Shown: positions 35,704-46,649 of the stretch, one piece after another | Numbering within the stretch: the stretch's first letter is position 1 | Layout: every line of letters starts with the position of its first letter | Assembly: GCA_014192425.1 (NCBI GenBank) | Contig: BJHK01000005.1 | Location: 102,753-166,752, forward strand | DNA from: Planctomycetia bacterium | GTDB taxonomy: Bacteria; Planctomycetota; Planctomycetia; Pirellulales; UBA1268 | Length of the DNA stretch: 64,000 bases | Direction: 5' to 3' | The notes under the pieces: model-generated | Told to the model about the DNA's origin: nothing | Database searches by the model: none | What the model saw: the letters and a program-made list of their open reading frames with translations, nothing else | Made by a program: the position numbers and the translations under genes

Positions 35704-37577
35704 CGGCACCGCCACCCGCCGCGGCGCCGCCAGCGGGCAGCCGCAAAACCCACGGATGCCAGGCCGGCGAGGACCGCCGCGGCCGGCTCGGGCACCGCCA
35801 CCCAGGCGAGGCCGTACTCCTGCGGGAACGCTGCAGCCCCCCACAGACCGCCGGTATTGTCATAGGTATTCGCCGCATACTCGACCCGCAGCCCGTAGCG
35901 GCCAGTCGTCGGAACCGTGAACGACAGGTGCTCGACGGTGTTGTACTGGCTGGCCGAACGGGCCACGAGCGTCGTGAACGCGCCGCTGCCGTCCACCGCC
36001 CAGACGGACAGGCCGAGGTCCGCCTGAGCGCCCTCGTAGAGAAAACTGCCGTCAAACTCGCGGGCCCGCTGCCACGACAGCGTGGCGGTGAACGTCGAAC
36101 TGGCCGTCAATTCGGTGCCAAGGACGTAGTCGTTGTTCGTGCCGAGGACGGCCGCCCCGAAATCCCAGCCGCGCCGGGCCACCGTGCCGAACTGACCGGT
36201 CGAGCCCGAGACATCCGTCTGACCGTTCACCTGGATGTCGAACGTCCGGTCGAGATTCATCCGCCCCGCCCCGACGGCCCAGTCGAGCGACTGCGTGGTC
36301 TGGATAAAGGTCGTGCCGCTCACGGTGACGTTCTGCTGCCCGTTGCTCCAGCCGGCGGTCTTGTCGGCCCCCGTGAGCAGCAGCGACTTCACGACCACGC
36401 TCTCGCTCGCAGCCGGGTTGGCCGCCAGCGGCGCGAGCGACTTGGCGGCACTGGCCACGAGCGCGGCACCGCCGGCCACGATCGGGGCGGCAAAGCTCGT
36501 GCCGTCCAGGCCCTGCGAATACGCCGCCGAACTGGTGCCGGCATTGACCGATCCCGCCAGTGAGGTGTTGTTGCCGCCGGTCTGCCCGCCGTAGAAGGCG
36601 CTCGTGAGCGACTCTCCCGGGGCGGCGAGGTCGACGGCCGCCCGCACTCCGGCCACGGTCACGTACCCGCCGTTCGTATAATAGCCGAACGTCTGCGGCC
36701 CGCGGCTGCTGAACGAGGCGACGCCGTCGAATGCGTTGGCGTTGCCGAGCGCGGCCACGGTCAGCGTGTTGTAGCCCGACCCCGGGGAGCCGACGGTGTT
36801 GGCCGCCGGCCCGGAGTTTCCCGCGCCGACCACGTACGTGGTCGTGGGAGCCATGAACGAGTAGGCATCGGCGAGCCAGGCGAGCAGGCCGGTGCCGCCC
36901 GGATCGCCCCCACCGAAGCTCGAATTGACGACGTCGGCCGTGCCGAAGGTGGCGTGGTAGGCCGGAATCAACGTCGTTGAGTAATTGAAACCGGAACTCA
37001 TCGCATACGCCGAACCGCTCCAGTTCGTGGCGATGGCGGCGCTCCGCAGGTCGGTGCCGTAGGCGATCCCCTGCTGTCTGACCGACGTGTTGAGGCTGGC
37101 CTGACGGCCGCCGATGAACAGGCCCACCCAGGTGGCGTGCCGATCATAGAGCGGGGCGACGCTGCCCCCGCCCCAGGCCGCCGTAGTCTGCGTGAACGTC
37201 GTCACGTGCCCGAGCGCCTCGTGGCCATTCCAGATGTGCCCTGCCTCGAGATTCGTGGTGATCGTGTTCTGGCCGGTGATCGGAGTCGAGTGGTTGTAAT
37301 AGCGGGTCGCTCCGAGGAACGCGTTCACGTCGAACGTACCGCTTCCCACCGACGTCGTCGCCAGGCTCGTCGGGTCGTCGGCAGCAGCCGGCTCGAAGCC
37401 ATAGCGGAAACTCGGCATGGACTGCTGTGCCGTGATCTCCGCCAGCGGGATCGCGGCCGTCCCCGGCGGCGGCTCGGCGACGACGCCGACCGTCCGCGCG
37501 ATCAGACACGCGCCAAGCACGCACGCAGCCGCTGGCCGCGGTCGATGGACGCGGAATCGCGAACGGACGCCTTGCAT
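35700..37577 (-). CDS. Subtilisin-like (S8) peptidase with PEP-CTERM anchor
   Basis: About 625 residues. A signal peptide lies near the N-terminus. The S8 domain shows the His motif DRHATWVGLFIGG, the oxyanion region VVGAGNSGPAANTVGSPGSG and the Ser motif DGTSFAAPIVAGGAAL. Where Asp is usual, the sequence reads NLEAGHIWNGHE, so Glu may replace it, or the Asp lies elsewhere. A C-terminal beta domain resembling a pre-peptidase fold follows. The end VPEPAAAVLAGLASVGFAAARWRRR is a PEP-CTERM tail (Pro-Glu-Pro, helix, Arg cluster) for exosortase sorting. ATG 37577 chosen. It follows gltD by 40 bases on the same strand. Confidence 0.85.
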   Translation of the reverse strand: MQGVRSRFRVHRPRPAAACVLGACLIARTVGVVAEPPPGTAAIPLAEITAQQSMPSFRYGFEPAAADDPTSLATTSVGSGTFDVNAFLGATRYYNHSTPITGQNTITTNLEAGHIWNGHEALGHVTTFTQTTAAWGGGSVAPLYDRHATWVGLFIGGRQASLNTSVRQQGIAYGTDLRSAAIATNWSGSAYAMSSGFNYSTTLIPAYHATFGTADVVNSSFGGGDPGGTGLLAWLADAYSFMAPTTTYVVGAGNSGPAANTVGSPGSGYNTLTVAALGNANAFDGVASFSSRGPQTFGYYTNGGYVTVAGVRAAVDLAAPGESLTSAFYGGQTGGNNTSLAGSVNAGTSSAAYSQGLDGTSFAAPIVAGGAALVASAAKSLAPLAANPAASESVVVKSLLLTGADKTAGWSNGQQNVTVSGTTFIQTTQSLDWAVGAGRMNLDRTFDIQVNGQTDVSGSTGQFGTVARRGWDFGAAVLGTNNDYVLGTELTASSTFTATLSWQRAREFDGSFLYEGAQADLGLSVWAVDGSGAFTTLVARSASQYNTVEHLSFTVPTTGRYGLRVEYAANTYDNTGGLWGAAAFPQEYGLAWVAVPEPAAAVLAGLASVGFAAARWRRRGGWRCR

Positions 37578-37617
37578 GGCTCTCCTGACTCGGCCATCCC
37601 CGGCCCCGTGCCCCCGG

Positions 37618-39111
37618 TCAGGCGTGCACGGCAAACTCGCCCGCGGCGACGCTGGGCAGGTTCGTCTGCCCCATCAGCCACAGGTCCACCGCCCGGGCGC
37701 ACTCGCGGCCCTCGTGGATCGCCCAGACGACGAGCGACTGCCCGCGCCGCAGGTCGCCGGCGGCGAACACGCCCTGCCGGCTCGTCATGTAACCGGCGTC
37801 AGTGCGGACGTTTCCACGCGGGTCGAGTTCCAGGCCCAGGTCGGCGATCGGCCCCTGCTTCTCCGGCCCCACGAACCCCATCGCCAAAAGCGCCAACTGG
37901 CAGGGCCACTCCTGCTCCGTCCCCGGCAGCTCGCGGAACTTCTGCTGACTCGAGGTCGCGTCGGTGTACCACTCGATCCGCACGGTCCGCAGGCCGCGGA
38001 GATTCCCCGCGTCGTCGCCGAGAAACTCCTTCGTGAGGATGCCGAACTCGCGCCGGCAGCCCTCCTCGTGAGAGGAGCTGGTCCGCAGCATGACGGGCCA
38101 TGCGGGCCAAGGCGTGTGTGCCGGCCGCTCGTTGCGGCGCGGATACTTGCCGAGGTCCGGAGGCTCGGGCAGCAACTCGAACTGCGTCAGGCTCCGGCAG
38201 CCCTGCCGGTTGCTCGTGCCGTCGCAGTCGCTCCCCGTGTCACCGCCGCCGATCACGATCACGTCCTTGCCCGCCGCCGAGATCTGTCCCGGCACCTCGT
38301 CCCCGGCGTTGCGCTTGTTCTGTTGCGGCAGGAAGTCCATCGCGTAGTGGACCCCCGCCAGGTCACGGCCCGGGATCGGCAGGTCGCGGCCGAGGGTCGC
38401 GCCCCCGGTGAGGACGATGGCGTCGTACTCCTCGGCGAGTTGCTGCGTGCCGACATCCACGCCGACGTTCACGCCGCAGCGAAACTCGATCCCCTCCTCG
38501 CGCATCTGCTCGACCCGGCGCCAGACCCGCCACTTCTCCAGCTTGAAGTCGGGGATCCCATACATCAAAAGCCCGCCCGGCCGGTCGGCCCGCTCGAAGA
38601 GCGTGACATGATGCCCGGCCCGGTTGAGCTGCTGGGCGCAGGCCAGGCCCGCCGGCCCGCTCCCCACGACGGCCACCCGCTTGCCGCTGCGGACATTCGG
38701 CGACTCGGGCACGACCCAGCCCTCGTCCCAGGCCCGGTCGGCGATCGTCATCTCGATCTGCTTGATCGCCACCGGATCCTCGTTGATCCCCAGCACGCAG
38801 GCCGCCTCGCAGGGGGCGGGACAGACGCGGCCGGTGAACTCGGGGAAGTTGTTGGTGGCGTGGAGCCGCTGCGCCGCCTCGTGCCACTGCTGGCGATACA
38901 CGAGGTCGTTGAAGTCGGGAATGATGTTCCCCAGCGGGCAGCCGGTGTGACAGAAGGGCACGCCGCAGTCCATGCACCGCGCCCCCTGCGTCTTGATCTC
39001 CTCGGGGGAGAGGATCGTGAGGAACTCGTTGTAGTGGCGCAGGCGGTCGGTGACCGGCTCGTAGCCCGACACCTTCCGGCCATACTTCATGAATCCACGT
39101 GGCTCACCCAT
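37618..39111 (-). CDS. gltD: Glutamate synthase small subunit
   Basis: Beta subunit of NADPH-dependent GOGAT, passing electrons from NADPH through FAD and iron-sulfur clusters to GltB. The 497-residue protein has the N-terminal Cys cluster [27 protein letters not shown], the FAD-binding [17 protein letters not shown], the GYPDF-type motif seen here as [10 protein letters not shown], and the NADPH-binding [19 protein letters not shown]. Length is as expected. It is translated after gltB, separated by 69 bases that contain a long palindromic repeat. Confidence 0.96.
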   Translation of the reverse strand: MGEPRGFMKYGRKVSGYEPVTDRLRHYNEFLTILSPEEIKTQGARCMDCGVPFCHTGCPLGNIIPDFNDLVYRQQWHEAAQRLHATNNFPEFTGRVCPAPCEAACVLGINEDPVAIKQIEMTIADRAWDEGWVVPESPNVRSGKRVAVVGSGPAGLACAQQLNRAGHHVTLFERADRPGGLLMYGIPDFKLEKWRVWRRVEQMREEGIEFRCGVNVGVDVGTQQLAEEYDAIVLTGGATLGRDLPIPGRDLAGVHYAMDFLPQQNKRNAGDEVPGQISAAGKDVIVIGGGDTGSDCDGTSNRQGCRSLTQFELLPEPPDLGKYPRRNERPAHTPWPAWPVMLRTSSSHEEGCRREFGILTKEFLGDDAGNLRGLRTVRIEWYTDATSSQQKFRELPGTEQEWPCQLALLAMGFVGPEKQGPIADLGLELDPRGNVRTDAGYMTSRQGVFAAGDLRRGQSLVVWAIHEGRECARAVDLWLMGQTNLPSVAAGEFAVHA

Positions 39112-39131
39112 TGACTCTTCTCCTCGAAATT

Positions 39132-39205
39132 GTGCCAGCCACCAAATCTGGGCAATGTGGGCAGGCCAAGCTTGCGTATCTCACCCAGATTTGGTGGCTG
39201 GCACC
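39132..39205. repeat. Palindromic repeat, family B, copy 1 (gltB-gltD junction)
   Basis: Outer arms GTGCCAGCCACCAAATCTGGG (39132-39152) and its complement (39184-39204) enclose 31 bases. The right arm lies within gltB, encoding its last residues, and the gltB stop at 39181-39183 sits between the arms. A second, more perfect copy lies at 45002-45068. Confidence 0.9.
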
Positions 39206-42200
39206 TTTTTGGCGTCCTGTTGATCCTGCTCCGCGAGTTTCCGCAGTTCGGCGAGAGCCCGCTTGTAGTCGATCGGCATGACCTTCACGAACCGCTTCCT
39301 CTCCGTCTCCCAGGCGTCGAGGATCGCCCGACCCCGGCCGCTGCCGGTGAACTCGACGTGGCGGGCGATCAGTCCCTTGACGTACTCCAGGTCGGCGGTG
39401 TCGAGATCCTCGAGTTCCACCATCTCCATGTTGACCTTGGGCCGGAAGCCGCCGGTCGAATCCCAGACGTAGGCGATGCCGCCACTCATGCCGGCGGCGA
39501 AGTTCCGCCCCGTTTCGCCGAGGACCACGGCCCGGCCACCGGTCATGTACTCGCAGGCATGGTCGCCGGTCCCCTCCACCACCGCCTCGGCCCCGGAGTT
39601 CCGCACGCAGAACCGCTCGCCACAGATGCCGCGGATGAAGATCTCGCCGCTCGTCGCCCCGTAGGCGACGACGTTGCCGGCGATCACGTTCTCCTCCGCC
39701 TTGAACGGCGCCGTGCGGTCGGGCCTGACGATCACCCGGCCACCGGAGAGCCCCTTGCCGCAGTAGTCGTTGACGTCCCCCTCGACCGTGACCTCGACCC
39801 CCGGCACGCCGAAGGCCATCACGCTCTGCCCGGCCGAGCCGCGGAAGTGGATCCTTATCGTGCCGTCGGGGAGCCCGGCGGCGCCATGCCGGCGGGTGAC
39901 TTCACTGCACAGGATCGTCCCCACGGTGCGGTTGATGTTGCGAATCGGCAACTCCAGGGCCACCGGCTCGCGCCGCTCGAGCGCCGGCCGGCAGCGGTCG
40001 AGGAGCACGGTCATGTCGAGCGACCGCTCGATGCCGTGGTCCTGCCGGTCGGCGCAGTGCGTCTTGACACGTGCCGAGACCTCCGGCCGGTGGAGGATCG
40101 TGGAGAAGTCGAGCCCCTTGGCCTTCCAGTGGGCGACGGCCGCGCGGGTGTCGAGCATGTCGACCCGGCCCACCATCTCGGCAATCGTGCGGAAGCCGAG
40201 CTTGGCCATCAGTTCCCGGACCTCCTCGGCGAGCATGAAGAAGAAGTTGACGACGTGCTCCGGCTGGCCGGTGAACTTCTTCCGCAATTCCGGATCCTGC
40301 GTGGCGATGCCGACCGGGCAGGTGTTGAGGTGGCACTTCCGCATCATGATGCAGCCCATGACCACCAGCGACGCGGTGGCGATGCCATACTCCTCGGCGC
40401 CGAGCAGCGTGGCGATGACCACGTCCTTGGCCGTGCGGATCATGCCGTCGGTCTGGACGACGATCCGGCCGCGCAGGTCGTTCATGACGAGCACCTGGTG
40501 GGCCTCGGCGAGACCGAGCTCCCAGGGGAGGCCGGCGTGCATGATCGAGGTCTGCGGGCTGGCGCCCGTGCCGCCGTCATGCCCGGAGATGAGGACGACG
40601 TCGGCCTTGCCCTTGGAGACGCCCGCGGCCACCGTGCCCACGCCCACCTCGGCCACCAGCTTGACGCTGATCCGGGCGTGGTGGTTGGCGTTCTTGAGGT
40701 CGTGGATCAACTGGGCCAGATCCTCGATCGAGTAGATGTCGTGGTGCGGCGGCGGCGAGATCAGGCCCACGCCGGGCGTCGAGTGGCGGATGCGGGCGAT
40801 CTCCCGGTCCACCTTGTGTCCCGGCAGCTGCCCCCCCTCGCCAGGCTTGGCCCCCTGGGCCATCTTGATCTGCAGTTCCTTGGCGTTGACGAGATACAGG
40901 CTCGTGACGCCGAACCGGCCGCTGGCCACCTGCTTGATCTTGGAGTTCTTGCTGTCGCCCGACGGGTCGGGCTGGTAGCGGACGGGGTCCTCGCCCCCCT
41001 CCCCCGTGTTGCTCCAGCCGCCGAGCCGGTTCATGGCGACGGCCAGCGTCTCGTGGGCCTCCTTGGAGATCGAGCCGTACGACATGGCGCCGGTGGCGAA
41101 CCGCTTGACGATCTCCTGCGCCGGCTCGACCTCGTCGAGCGGCACCGAGGTCGGCGCTGGGCGGAAGTCGAGCAGCCCGCGGAGCGTGAGCAGTTTCGTC
41201 TGCTGCTCGTCGATCAGCCGCTGGTACGTGCGGAACTCGGCCCGGCTGTTGATCTGCGTCGCCCGCTGCAGCGACGCCACCACGTCGGGAGCGAGGACGT
41301 GGGCCTCCCCCTTCCGCCGCCACTGATAGCGGCCGCCGACGTCGAGTTCCAGCGTCTGCGGCACGGCCGTCCGCGGCCAGGCATGCTCGTGGCGGCGGAG
41401 CGACTCCTGCGCCACGCCGTCGAGCCCGATGCCGCCGATCCGGCTCGGCGTCCGGGCGAAGAACTCGTCCACCAGCCGGCTCTCCAGCCCCACGGCCTCG
41501 AAGATCTGCGCGCCGCGGTAGCTCTGCTGCGTCGAGATGCCCATCTTGCTCATCACCTTGAGCAGCCCCTTCGTCGCCGCCTTGACGAAGTTCTTGTGGA
41601 GCTTCTCGCGTGGATAGTCGCCGGCGATGATCCGCTCGGCCTGCATCTGGTCGATCGTGGCGAAGGCCAGGTACGGGTTGACCGCGCCGGCGCCGTAGCC
41701 GGTGAGCAGCGCGAAGTGCTGGACCTCGCGGGCCTCACCCGTCTCGACGACGATCCCGCAGCGCGTCCGCGTCCCCTCGCGGACGAGGTGATGGTGGACG
41801 CCGCCGGTGGCGAGGAGCGCCGGCACGCCCGCCTGCTCGCGGCACACGCCCCGATCGGACAGGACGATGAGCGTGGCCCCGGCGGCGATCGCCGCCGACG
41901 CCTCGGCACGGATCTCGTCGAGCCGCCGCCGCATCCCCTCCGCAGCGGCGGCCGCCGGGAAGAGGAGCGAGATGGTCGCCGCCTTCAGCCCCGGCAGGGT
42001 CGGGCTGCCCGCGGCGCCGAGGGCCTTGATCCGGGCGCATTCGGCGTTGGTGATCACCGGCGTCTCGAGCCGGAGCAGGCGGGCCTGCTCCGGCGTCGTG
42101 GCCAGCAGGTTTCCCTCGCAGCCGATCGTGGTGATCATCGAGGTGATGATCTCCTCGCGGATCGCGTCGAGCGGCGGGTTCGTCACCTGGGCGAAGAGTT

Positions 42201-43866
42201 GCTTGAAGTAGTTGGCGAGGAGTTGCGGCCGGTCGGAGAGCACGGCCAGGGGCGTGTCGTTGCCCATCGAGCCGATCGGCTCGGCGCCGTCGGTCGCCAT
42301 CGGCGCCAGGATCACCTTCAGATCCTCGAGCGTGAAGCCGAAGGCCCGCTGCAGCTCGAGGAGGCTCGATGCCTCGCCGGCCACGCCGGCCGCACGCCAC
42401 GGATCGACGGCGTGCGGATGGGCGTCGGCCACCGTGCCGAGCGTCTCGGCCGGCTCGACGGCCCGGTTCTTGGTCAACTCGGCGGCGGCCTGTGTCTCGG
42501 GGAGCGCGTCGAGGCGGACCTGATTAGCGGCCACCCACTCGCGCCACGGCCGGGCGGCGGCCAGCCGGCGCTTGATCTCCTCGTCCTCGACGATCCGGCC
42601 TTCTTTCGTATCGACGAGGAACATCCGCCCCGGCCGGAGCCGCCCCTTGCGGACCACCTCACCGGCAGGCAGGTCGAGCACGCCCGCCTCGCTCGCCATC
42701 ACGACGAGACCGTCGCGCATCTGCCACCAGCGGCCGGGCCGGAGGCCGTTGCGGTCGAGCGTGGCCCCGATCCGCACGCCGTCGGTGAAGGCCAGGGCCG
42801 CCGGGCCGTCCCAGGGCTCCATCAGGCAGGCCTGATACTCGTAGTAGGCCTTGAGATCGTCGGCCATGCTCTCGTGGCCGCTCCACGGCTCGGGGATGAG
42901 CATGCTCACCGCCTCCTCCAGCGGCCGGCCGGCGAGGACGAGCAGCTCGAGGACGTTGTCGAGGGTGGCCGAGTCGCTCCCTCCCTCACGGATCACCGGC
43001 TTGATCTTCTCCAGGTCGGGACCGAAGACCGGATGGGCGAGCATGCTCTCGCGGGCCCGCATCCAGTTGATATTGCCGCGGACGGTGTTGATCTCGCCGT
43101 TGTGGGCCAGGTAGCGGAACGGATGAGCGAGGTCCCACGTGGGGAAGGTGTTGGTGCTGTACCGCTGGTGGACGAGCGCCAGCGCCGACGTGACCGCCGG
43201 GTCGGAAAGGTCGGAGTAGTACTTGCTCACCTGGTCGGCGAGCAGCAGGCCCTTGTAGATCAGCGTCTTGGCCGACAGCGAGCAGACGTAGCAGAAGGCC
43301 TGCTCGGAGAGGCCGAGCCGACCGATCTCGATGCCGAACCGCTTCCGAACCACGAACAGCTTCCACTCGAAGTGGTCGCGGGACACGTTCGGCCCGCGGC
43401 TCACGAACGCCTGGCGGATGAACGGCTCGACCTCGCGGGCCGTGCCGCCGATCGAGCGGTTGTCGGTCGGGACGTCGCGCCAGCCGAGGAACTCCAGCCC
43501 CTCCGCGCGGACCAGCTGCTCGAAGAACTGCTCGGCGGTCTCCCGCTCCCCCTCCGACGGCGGCAGGAACAGGTTGCCGACCGCCCAGTCGCCCGCCGCC
43601 GGCAGGCGGATGCCCGCCCGGGGCGCGGCCGCCGCGAAAAAGTCGTGCGGCATCTGCATGAGGATGCCGGCGCCGTCGCCGGTGAGCGGGTCGCAGCCGC
43701 AGGCGCCGCGATGGGTGAGGTTTTCCAGGACCTCGAGCGCCTTGCGGACGATCGCGTGGCTGCGGACGCCGTGCATGTTGACGACGAAGCCCACGCCGCA
43801 GGCGTCGTGCTCGTTGGCGGGATCGTAGAGGCCCTGGCGGGGAGGGAGACCGGGGAGACGCGTCAT
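39181..43866 (-). CDS. gltB: Glutamate synthase large subunit
   Basis: Converts glutamine plus 2-oxoglutarate to two glutamates with electrons from GltD. The 1561-residue protein starts [20 protein letters not shown] and then ACGVGFVV, where the Cys becomes the N-terminal nucleophile after propeptide removal. Later features are the FMN-binding TIM barrel ([27 protein letters not shown]), the 3Fe-4S motif [17 protein letters not shown] and the GXGXG-type beta-helix domain at the C-terminus. The last residues (KKVPATKSG) are encoded by a palindromic repeat. ATG 43866 chosen from the known propeptide position. LysR gene just upstream. Confidence 0.96.
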   Translation of the reverse strand: MTRLPGLPPRQGLYDPANEHDACGVGFVVNMHGVRSHAIVRKALEVLENLTHRGACGCDPLTGDGAGILMQMPHDFFAAAAPRAGIRLPAAGDWAVGNLFLPPSEGERETAEQFFEQLVRAEGLEFLGWRDVPTDNRSIGGTAREVEPFIRQAFVSRGPNVSRDHFEWKLFVVRKRFGIEIGRLGLSEQAFCYVCSLSAKTLIYKGLLLADQVSKYYSDLSDPAVTSALALVHQRYSTNTFPTWDLAHPFRYLAHNGEINTVRGNINWMRARESMLAHPVFGPDLEKIKPVIREGGSDSATLDNVLELLVLAGRPLEEAVSMLIPEPWSGHESMADDLKAYYEYQACLMEPWDGPAALAFTDGVRIGATLDRNGLRPGRWWQMRDGLVVMASEAGVLDLPAGEVVRKGRLRPGRMFLVDTKEGRIVEDEEIKRRLAAARPWREWVAANQVRLDALPETQAAAELTKNRAVEPAETLGTVADAHPHAVDPWRAAGVAGEASSLLELQRAFGFTLEDLKVILAPMATDGAEPIGSMGNDTPLAVLSDRPQLLANYFKQLFAQVTNPPLDAIREEIITSMITTIGCEGNLLATTPEQARLLRLETPVITNAECARIKALGAAGSPTLPGLKAATISLLFPAAAAAEGMRRRLDEIRAEASAAIAAGATLIVLSDRGVCREQAGVPALLATGGVHHHLVREGTRTRCGIVVETGEAREVQHFALLTGYGAGAVNPYLAFATIDQMQAERIIAGDYPREKLHKNFVKAATKGLLKVMSKMGISTQQSYRGAQIFEAVGLESRLVDEFFARTPSRIGGIGLDGVAQESLRRHEHAWPRTAVPQTLELDVGGRYQWRRKGEAHVLAPDVVASLQRATQINSRAEFRTYQRLIDEQQTKLLTLRGLLDFRPAPTSVPLDEVEPAQEIVKRFATGAMSYGSISKEAHETLAVAMNRLGGWSNTGEGGEDPVRYQPDPSGDSKNSKIKQVASGRFGVTSLYLVNAKELQIKMAQGAKPGEGGQLPGHKVDREIARIRHSTPGVGLISPPPHHDIYSIEDLAQLIHDLKNANHHARISVKLVAEVGVGTVAAGVSKGKADVVLISGHDGGTGASPQTSIMHAGLPWELGLAEAHQVLVMNDLRGRIVVQTDGMIRTAKDVVIATLLGAEEYGIATASLVVMGCIMMRKCHLNTCPVGIATQDPELRKKFTGQPEHVVNFFFMLAEEVRELMAKLGFRTIAEMVGRVDMLDTRAAVAHWKAKGLDFSTILHRPEVSARVKTHCADRQDHGIERSLDMTVLLDRCRPALERREPVALELPIRNINRTVGTILCSEVTRRHGAAGLPDGTIRIHFRGSAGQSVMAFGVPGVEVTVEGDVNDYCGKGLSGGRVIVRPDRTAPFKAEENVIAGNVVAYGATSGEIFIRGICGERFCVRNSGAEAVVEGTGDHACEYMTGGRAVVLGETGRNFAAGMSGGIAYVWDSTGGFRPKVNMEMVELEDLDTADLEYVKGLIARHVEFTGSGRGRAILDAWETERKRFVKVMPIDYKRALAELRKLAEQDQQDAKKVPATKSG

Positions 43867-43948
43867 GGCGATGCTCGTGGTGAAAAATGCTCGGTGTCGG
43901 GGCGACCCGCGGCGTCGTGACGCGACGGGATGAATGAGGCGTGGGGAA

Positions 43949-44875
43949 TCAGGGCGTCGCGGCCAGCGGCCGGTCGACGTCGGCCTCGACGTCGCGGGCG
44001 TGGCCGTGCAGCAGTTCGATGAACCGGGCGACGGTCGGCGCCGGCGGCTTGCCACGCGCATGGACGATCCCCAGCGGCCGGACCAGTTCCGCGCCGGCGA
44101 TCCGCACGACGCACAGGGTGCCGGCCGCCAGTTCGCGGCCGATCGTCGGCTCGGGCAGCAGCGCGACCCCGGCGTCGATCTCCACCGCCCGCTTGATCGT
44201 CTCGATGTTGTCGAACTCCATCACGACCTCGGGCTCGGCGTTGTGACCGGCCAGGGCCCGGTCGAGCTCGTGGCGGATGACGAGGTCGCTGTCGAAGCCG
44301 ACCATGCGCGCGCCGCGCAGCTCGCCGAGGCCCACCTCGACGCGGTCCGCCAGCGGGTTGCCGGGTGCACAGACGAGCACGATCGGCTCCTCCCGCCACG
44401 GTTCCGCCTCCAGCGTGCGCGTGCTGCGCGGGTAGCTGACGATGCCGATGTCGGCCTGCCCCTGCTCGACCGACTCGATGACGCGATCGGGGTGGAGGTA
44501 TTCGAGACGGACGTTGGCCTTGGGGTGCCGGCTCATGAATTCCTGCACGTAACGGCTCATGTGGTGGAGGCCGACGGAGTAGATCGCCGCCACGCGCACG
44601 CGGCCCGCGACCTCGTCATGCAGCGTCCGGACCGCATCCACCAGCGAATCATAGCCGGCGATGATCTTCCGACAGCCGTCATAGAACACCTGCCCCTCGC
44701 GGGTCGGCGACAAGGGCCGTTTGGACCGCTCGATGAGCCGCACGCCGAGCTGCGCCTCCAGTTGCCCGACGACCTGGCTGGCGGCCGACTGCGACACGCC
44801 GTTGTCCTCGGCCGCGCGGGAGAAGCTCCGCCGGGAGACGATGTCGCAGAAGATCGCGAGCGACTTGAGGTTCAC
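43949..44875 (-). CDS. LysR family transcriptional regulator
   Basis: A 308-residue regulator with the N-terminal winged helix-turn-helix ([18 protein letters not shown], then [18 protein letters not shown]) and a type 2 periplasmic-binding-like effector domain ([19 protein letters not shown] through the C-terminus). It lies 82 bases upstream of gltB on the same strand, unlike the divergent arrangement usual for LysR genes, and may autoregulate and control gltBD in the manner of GltC; the effector is unknown. The GTG at 44875 starts right before the DNA-binding domain; an in-frame ATG at 44950 would add 25 unlikely residues. Confidence 0.88.
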   Translation of the reverse strand: MNLKSLAIFCDIVSRRSFSRAAEDNGVSQSAASQVVGQLEAQLGVRLIERSKRPLSPTREGQVFYDGCRKIIAGYDSLVDAVRTLHDEVAGRVRVAAIYSVGLHHMSRYVQEFMSRHPKANVRLEYLHPDRVIESVEQGQADIGIVSYPRSTRTLEAEPWREEPIVLVCAPGNPLADRVEVGLGELRGARMVGFDSDLVIRHELDRALAGHNAEPEVVMEFDNIETIKRAVEIDAGVALLPEPTIGRELAAGTLCVVRIAGAELVRPLGIVHARGKPPAPTVARFIELLHGHARDVEADVDRPLAATP

Positions 44876-45179
44876 GTCATGAGGCGGCCATGGCCGCGAC
44901 GAACACCCCGTCCTTGGATAAACAAAACGAATGCCGCCGCCATGCAGCATTCACAAAACAAATAGAAGGTAGCACGATGGTCCGGCCCGTCAAGCGGGCA
45001 GAAAAGGTGCCAGCCACCAAATCTGGGCAATCTGGCAGATTGCCCAGATTTGGTGGCTGGCACCTTTTTCCTACGCAGTCGGCAAAGGCTGCATTTTCGT
45101 CACATCCGGAACCGAATCAGAGGGAGGTCCCGTGCCTTGAACAGGCCCTTTCCCCTTCTTCCGCCCACTGGTCCGCGCC
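44876..45179. other. 304-base divergent gap between LysR and porin genes
   Basis: Holds the family B palindrome (45002-45068) and an AT-rich patch at about 44925-44975 that could carry the LysR promoter. No protein or RNA gene is supported. A short minus-strand frame at 44872-45063 is a by-product of the palindrome. Confidence 0.5.
45002..45068. repeat. Palindromic repeat, family B, copy 2
   Basis: A perfect 33-bp inverted repeat with a one-base centre: arms 45002-45034 and 45036-45068, starting AAAAGGTGCCAGCCACCAAA. The core matches the arms at 39132-39205. It lies between divergent genes (LysR and porin), so it cannot serve simply as a terminator for both. Confidence 0.93.
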
Positions 45180-46649
45180 ATGCTTCGGCCGCTCCCCGCC
45201 GAGCGATCGCCTGCCGTGTCGCGACTCGTGGCGATCACCCTGGCGATCTTCCTGCTCGGTGCTCCGCCGGCAGCGGCGGGCGCGCAGCTGCCGGCGGCCG
45301 CTGAGACCGACCCCGTCGCGGAGGTCGAGACGACACAGTACCTCGAAGAGTCGCTCGAGCATCGCGACCCGGAACAGGAGCAGTTCATCCGCGAGGAGGT
45401 CGAGCGGGCGGTCAGCGCCCGGCTGGCCGGCATTCCCCGACCGCGGTACATCCCCGCCACCGACATCGCGCCCCCGAAGGGGCTGATCCTGTTCAGCGAC
45501 CGCCCCGACAGCGGCGACTTCCCCTTCTCGATGGCCCTCGGCGGCTTCCTCCAGCTCCGCTGGTTCGAGTTCGCCCGCGACGCGACCTCGTGGACCAACG
45601 CCCGCGGCGACGTCATCCCGATCAACAACATCAACAGCTTCACGCTCAACCGGTTCCTGATTTCCCTTTCTGGTCACGCCGTCGATGAGCGGCTCGTTTA
45701 TTCGTTCGCCTTCTTCGGCACGTCGAACGTCGGCCTCCGCTCGGGCGTGGTGCCGATCGGGATGGCGGGCTGGAAGTTCAGCGACGCGGCGACGGTCGGC
45801 GCCGGCGTGACGATCGTGCCCGGCTCCCGTGAATGGGTCGACACGCAGCCTTGGACGCTCGGCATCGACCGCAGCATGGCCAACACCTTCTTCCGCCCCG
45901 GCTTCAGCCCGGGGGCACTGGCCACCGGATCGCTCGTCGACGACGAGCTCCACTACCGGGCCGGCGTCTGGAACGCGATCGACGGCGGCTCCGCCGGCGT
46001 CTTCCGGCGCGGCACCTCGATGGCCTGGGCGGGCAATGTCTGGTGGGAGCCGCTCGGTCCCTTCGGCCTCGGCATGGGAGACATGGAGCACCACGCCGAT
46101 CCCGTGATCCGCCTCGGCACGAGCGGCGTCTACGCCCTCACGGCGTCGCTGGGCATCATCGGGCAGAACCCCGAAGACACGATCGTCCGCCTCTCCGATG
46201 GCACGCCGCTGGCGCTGCCCGGCGCGCTCGGCCCCGGCACGCGGATCGACCGCTATCGCTACCAGCTCGCCACGGTGGACGCGGGCTGGAAGCACCGCGG
46301 CTGGTCGGTCAACTTCGAGTACTACTTCCGCCAGCTCGACGACTTCGTCGGCACCGGGCCCTTCGACCGGTCGTCGATGTTCGATCAGGGGGGCCTCGGC
46401 TACCTGTCGTGGTGCTTCGTGCCGCGCACCCTCGAGGCCTACGGCCGGTCGAGCGCCGTCACCGGTCCCTACGGCACCGGCCAGGAGTACGGCGGCGGCA
46501 TGAACTGGTACGTCAACAAGTCGCGGCAGGGCCGGCTCACGCTCGAGGCGCTGTACATGAACCGCAACCCGGCCCAGAACGTCCTCTACCCCTATCGGGC
46601 GGGCTACACCGGCACGGCGATCCAGACGCAGTTGCTCGTCGTATTCTGA
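45180..46649 (+). CDS. OprP/OprO-like porin
   Basis: Outer-membrane beta-barrel of 489 residues, resembling phosphate-selective porins. The signal peptide ends near APPAAAGA. A coiled region rich in Glu (EESLEHRDPEQEQFIREEVE) at about 50-75 matches the N-terminal helical segment of such porins. Alternating strands follow (GGFLQLRWFEFARDA, VDAGWKHRGWSVNFEYYFR), and the chain ends in an aromatic Phe after LLVV, the usual outer-membrane assembly signal. Selectivity is unknown. The ATG at 45180 starts 111 bases after the family B palindrome. Confidence 0.8.
   Translation: MLRPLPAERSPAVSRLVAITLAIFLLGAPPAAAGAQLPAAAETDPVAEVETTQYLEESLEHRDPEQEQFIREEVERAVSARLAGIPRPRYIPATDIAPPKGLILFSDRPDSGDFPFSMALGGFLQLRWFEFARDATSWTNARGDVIPINNINSFTLNRFLISLSGHAVDERLVYSFAFFGTSNVGLRSGVVPIGMAGWKFSDAATVGAGVTIVPGSREWVDTQPWTLGIDRSMANTFFRPGFSPGALATGSLVDDELHYRAGVWNAIDGGSAGVFRRGTSMAWAGNVWWEPLGPFGLGMGDMEHHADPVIRLGTSGVYALTASLGIIGQNPEDTIVRLSDGTPLALPGALGPGTRIDRYRYQLATVDAGWKHRGWSVNFEYYFRQLDDFVGTGPFDRSSMFDQGGLGYLSWCFVPRTLEAYGRSSAVTGPYGTGQEYGGGMNWYVNKSRQGRLTLEALYMNRNPAQNVLYPYRAGYTGTAIQTQLLVVF

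Noticed and set aside
39197-39215. Possible -24/-12 sigma-54 promoter in the family B repeat (TGGCAC then TGG)
   Set aside because: Spacing and the -12 element do not match the consensus, and it lies inside a repeated palindrome.
39130-43920. A 1596-codon open frame on the plus strand, antisense to gltB
   Set aside because: gltB has unmistakable motifs along its whole length. Open antisense frames are expected in strongly GC-biased coding DNA, and this frame shows no domain or signal.
44872-45063. Short minus-strand frame beginning in the family B palindrome
   Set aside because: Encoded by the repeat itself; similarity to the gltB tail is due to the shared repeat.
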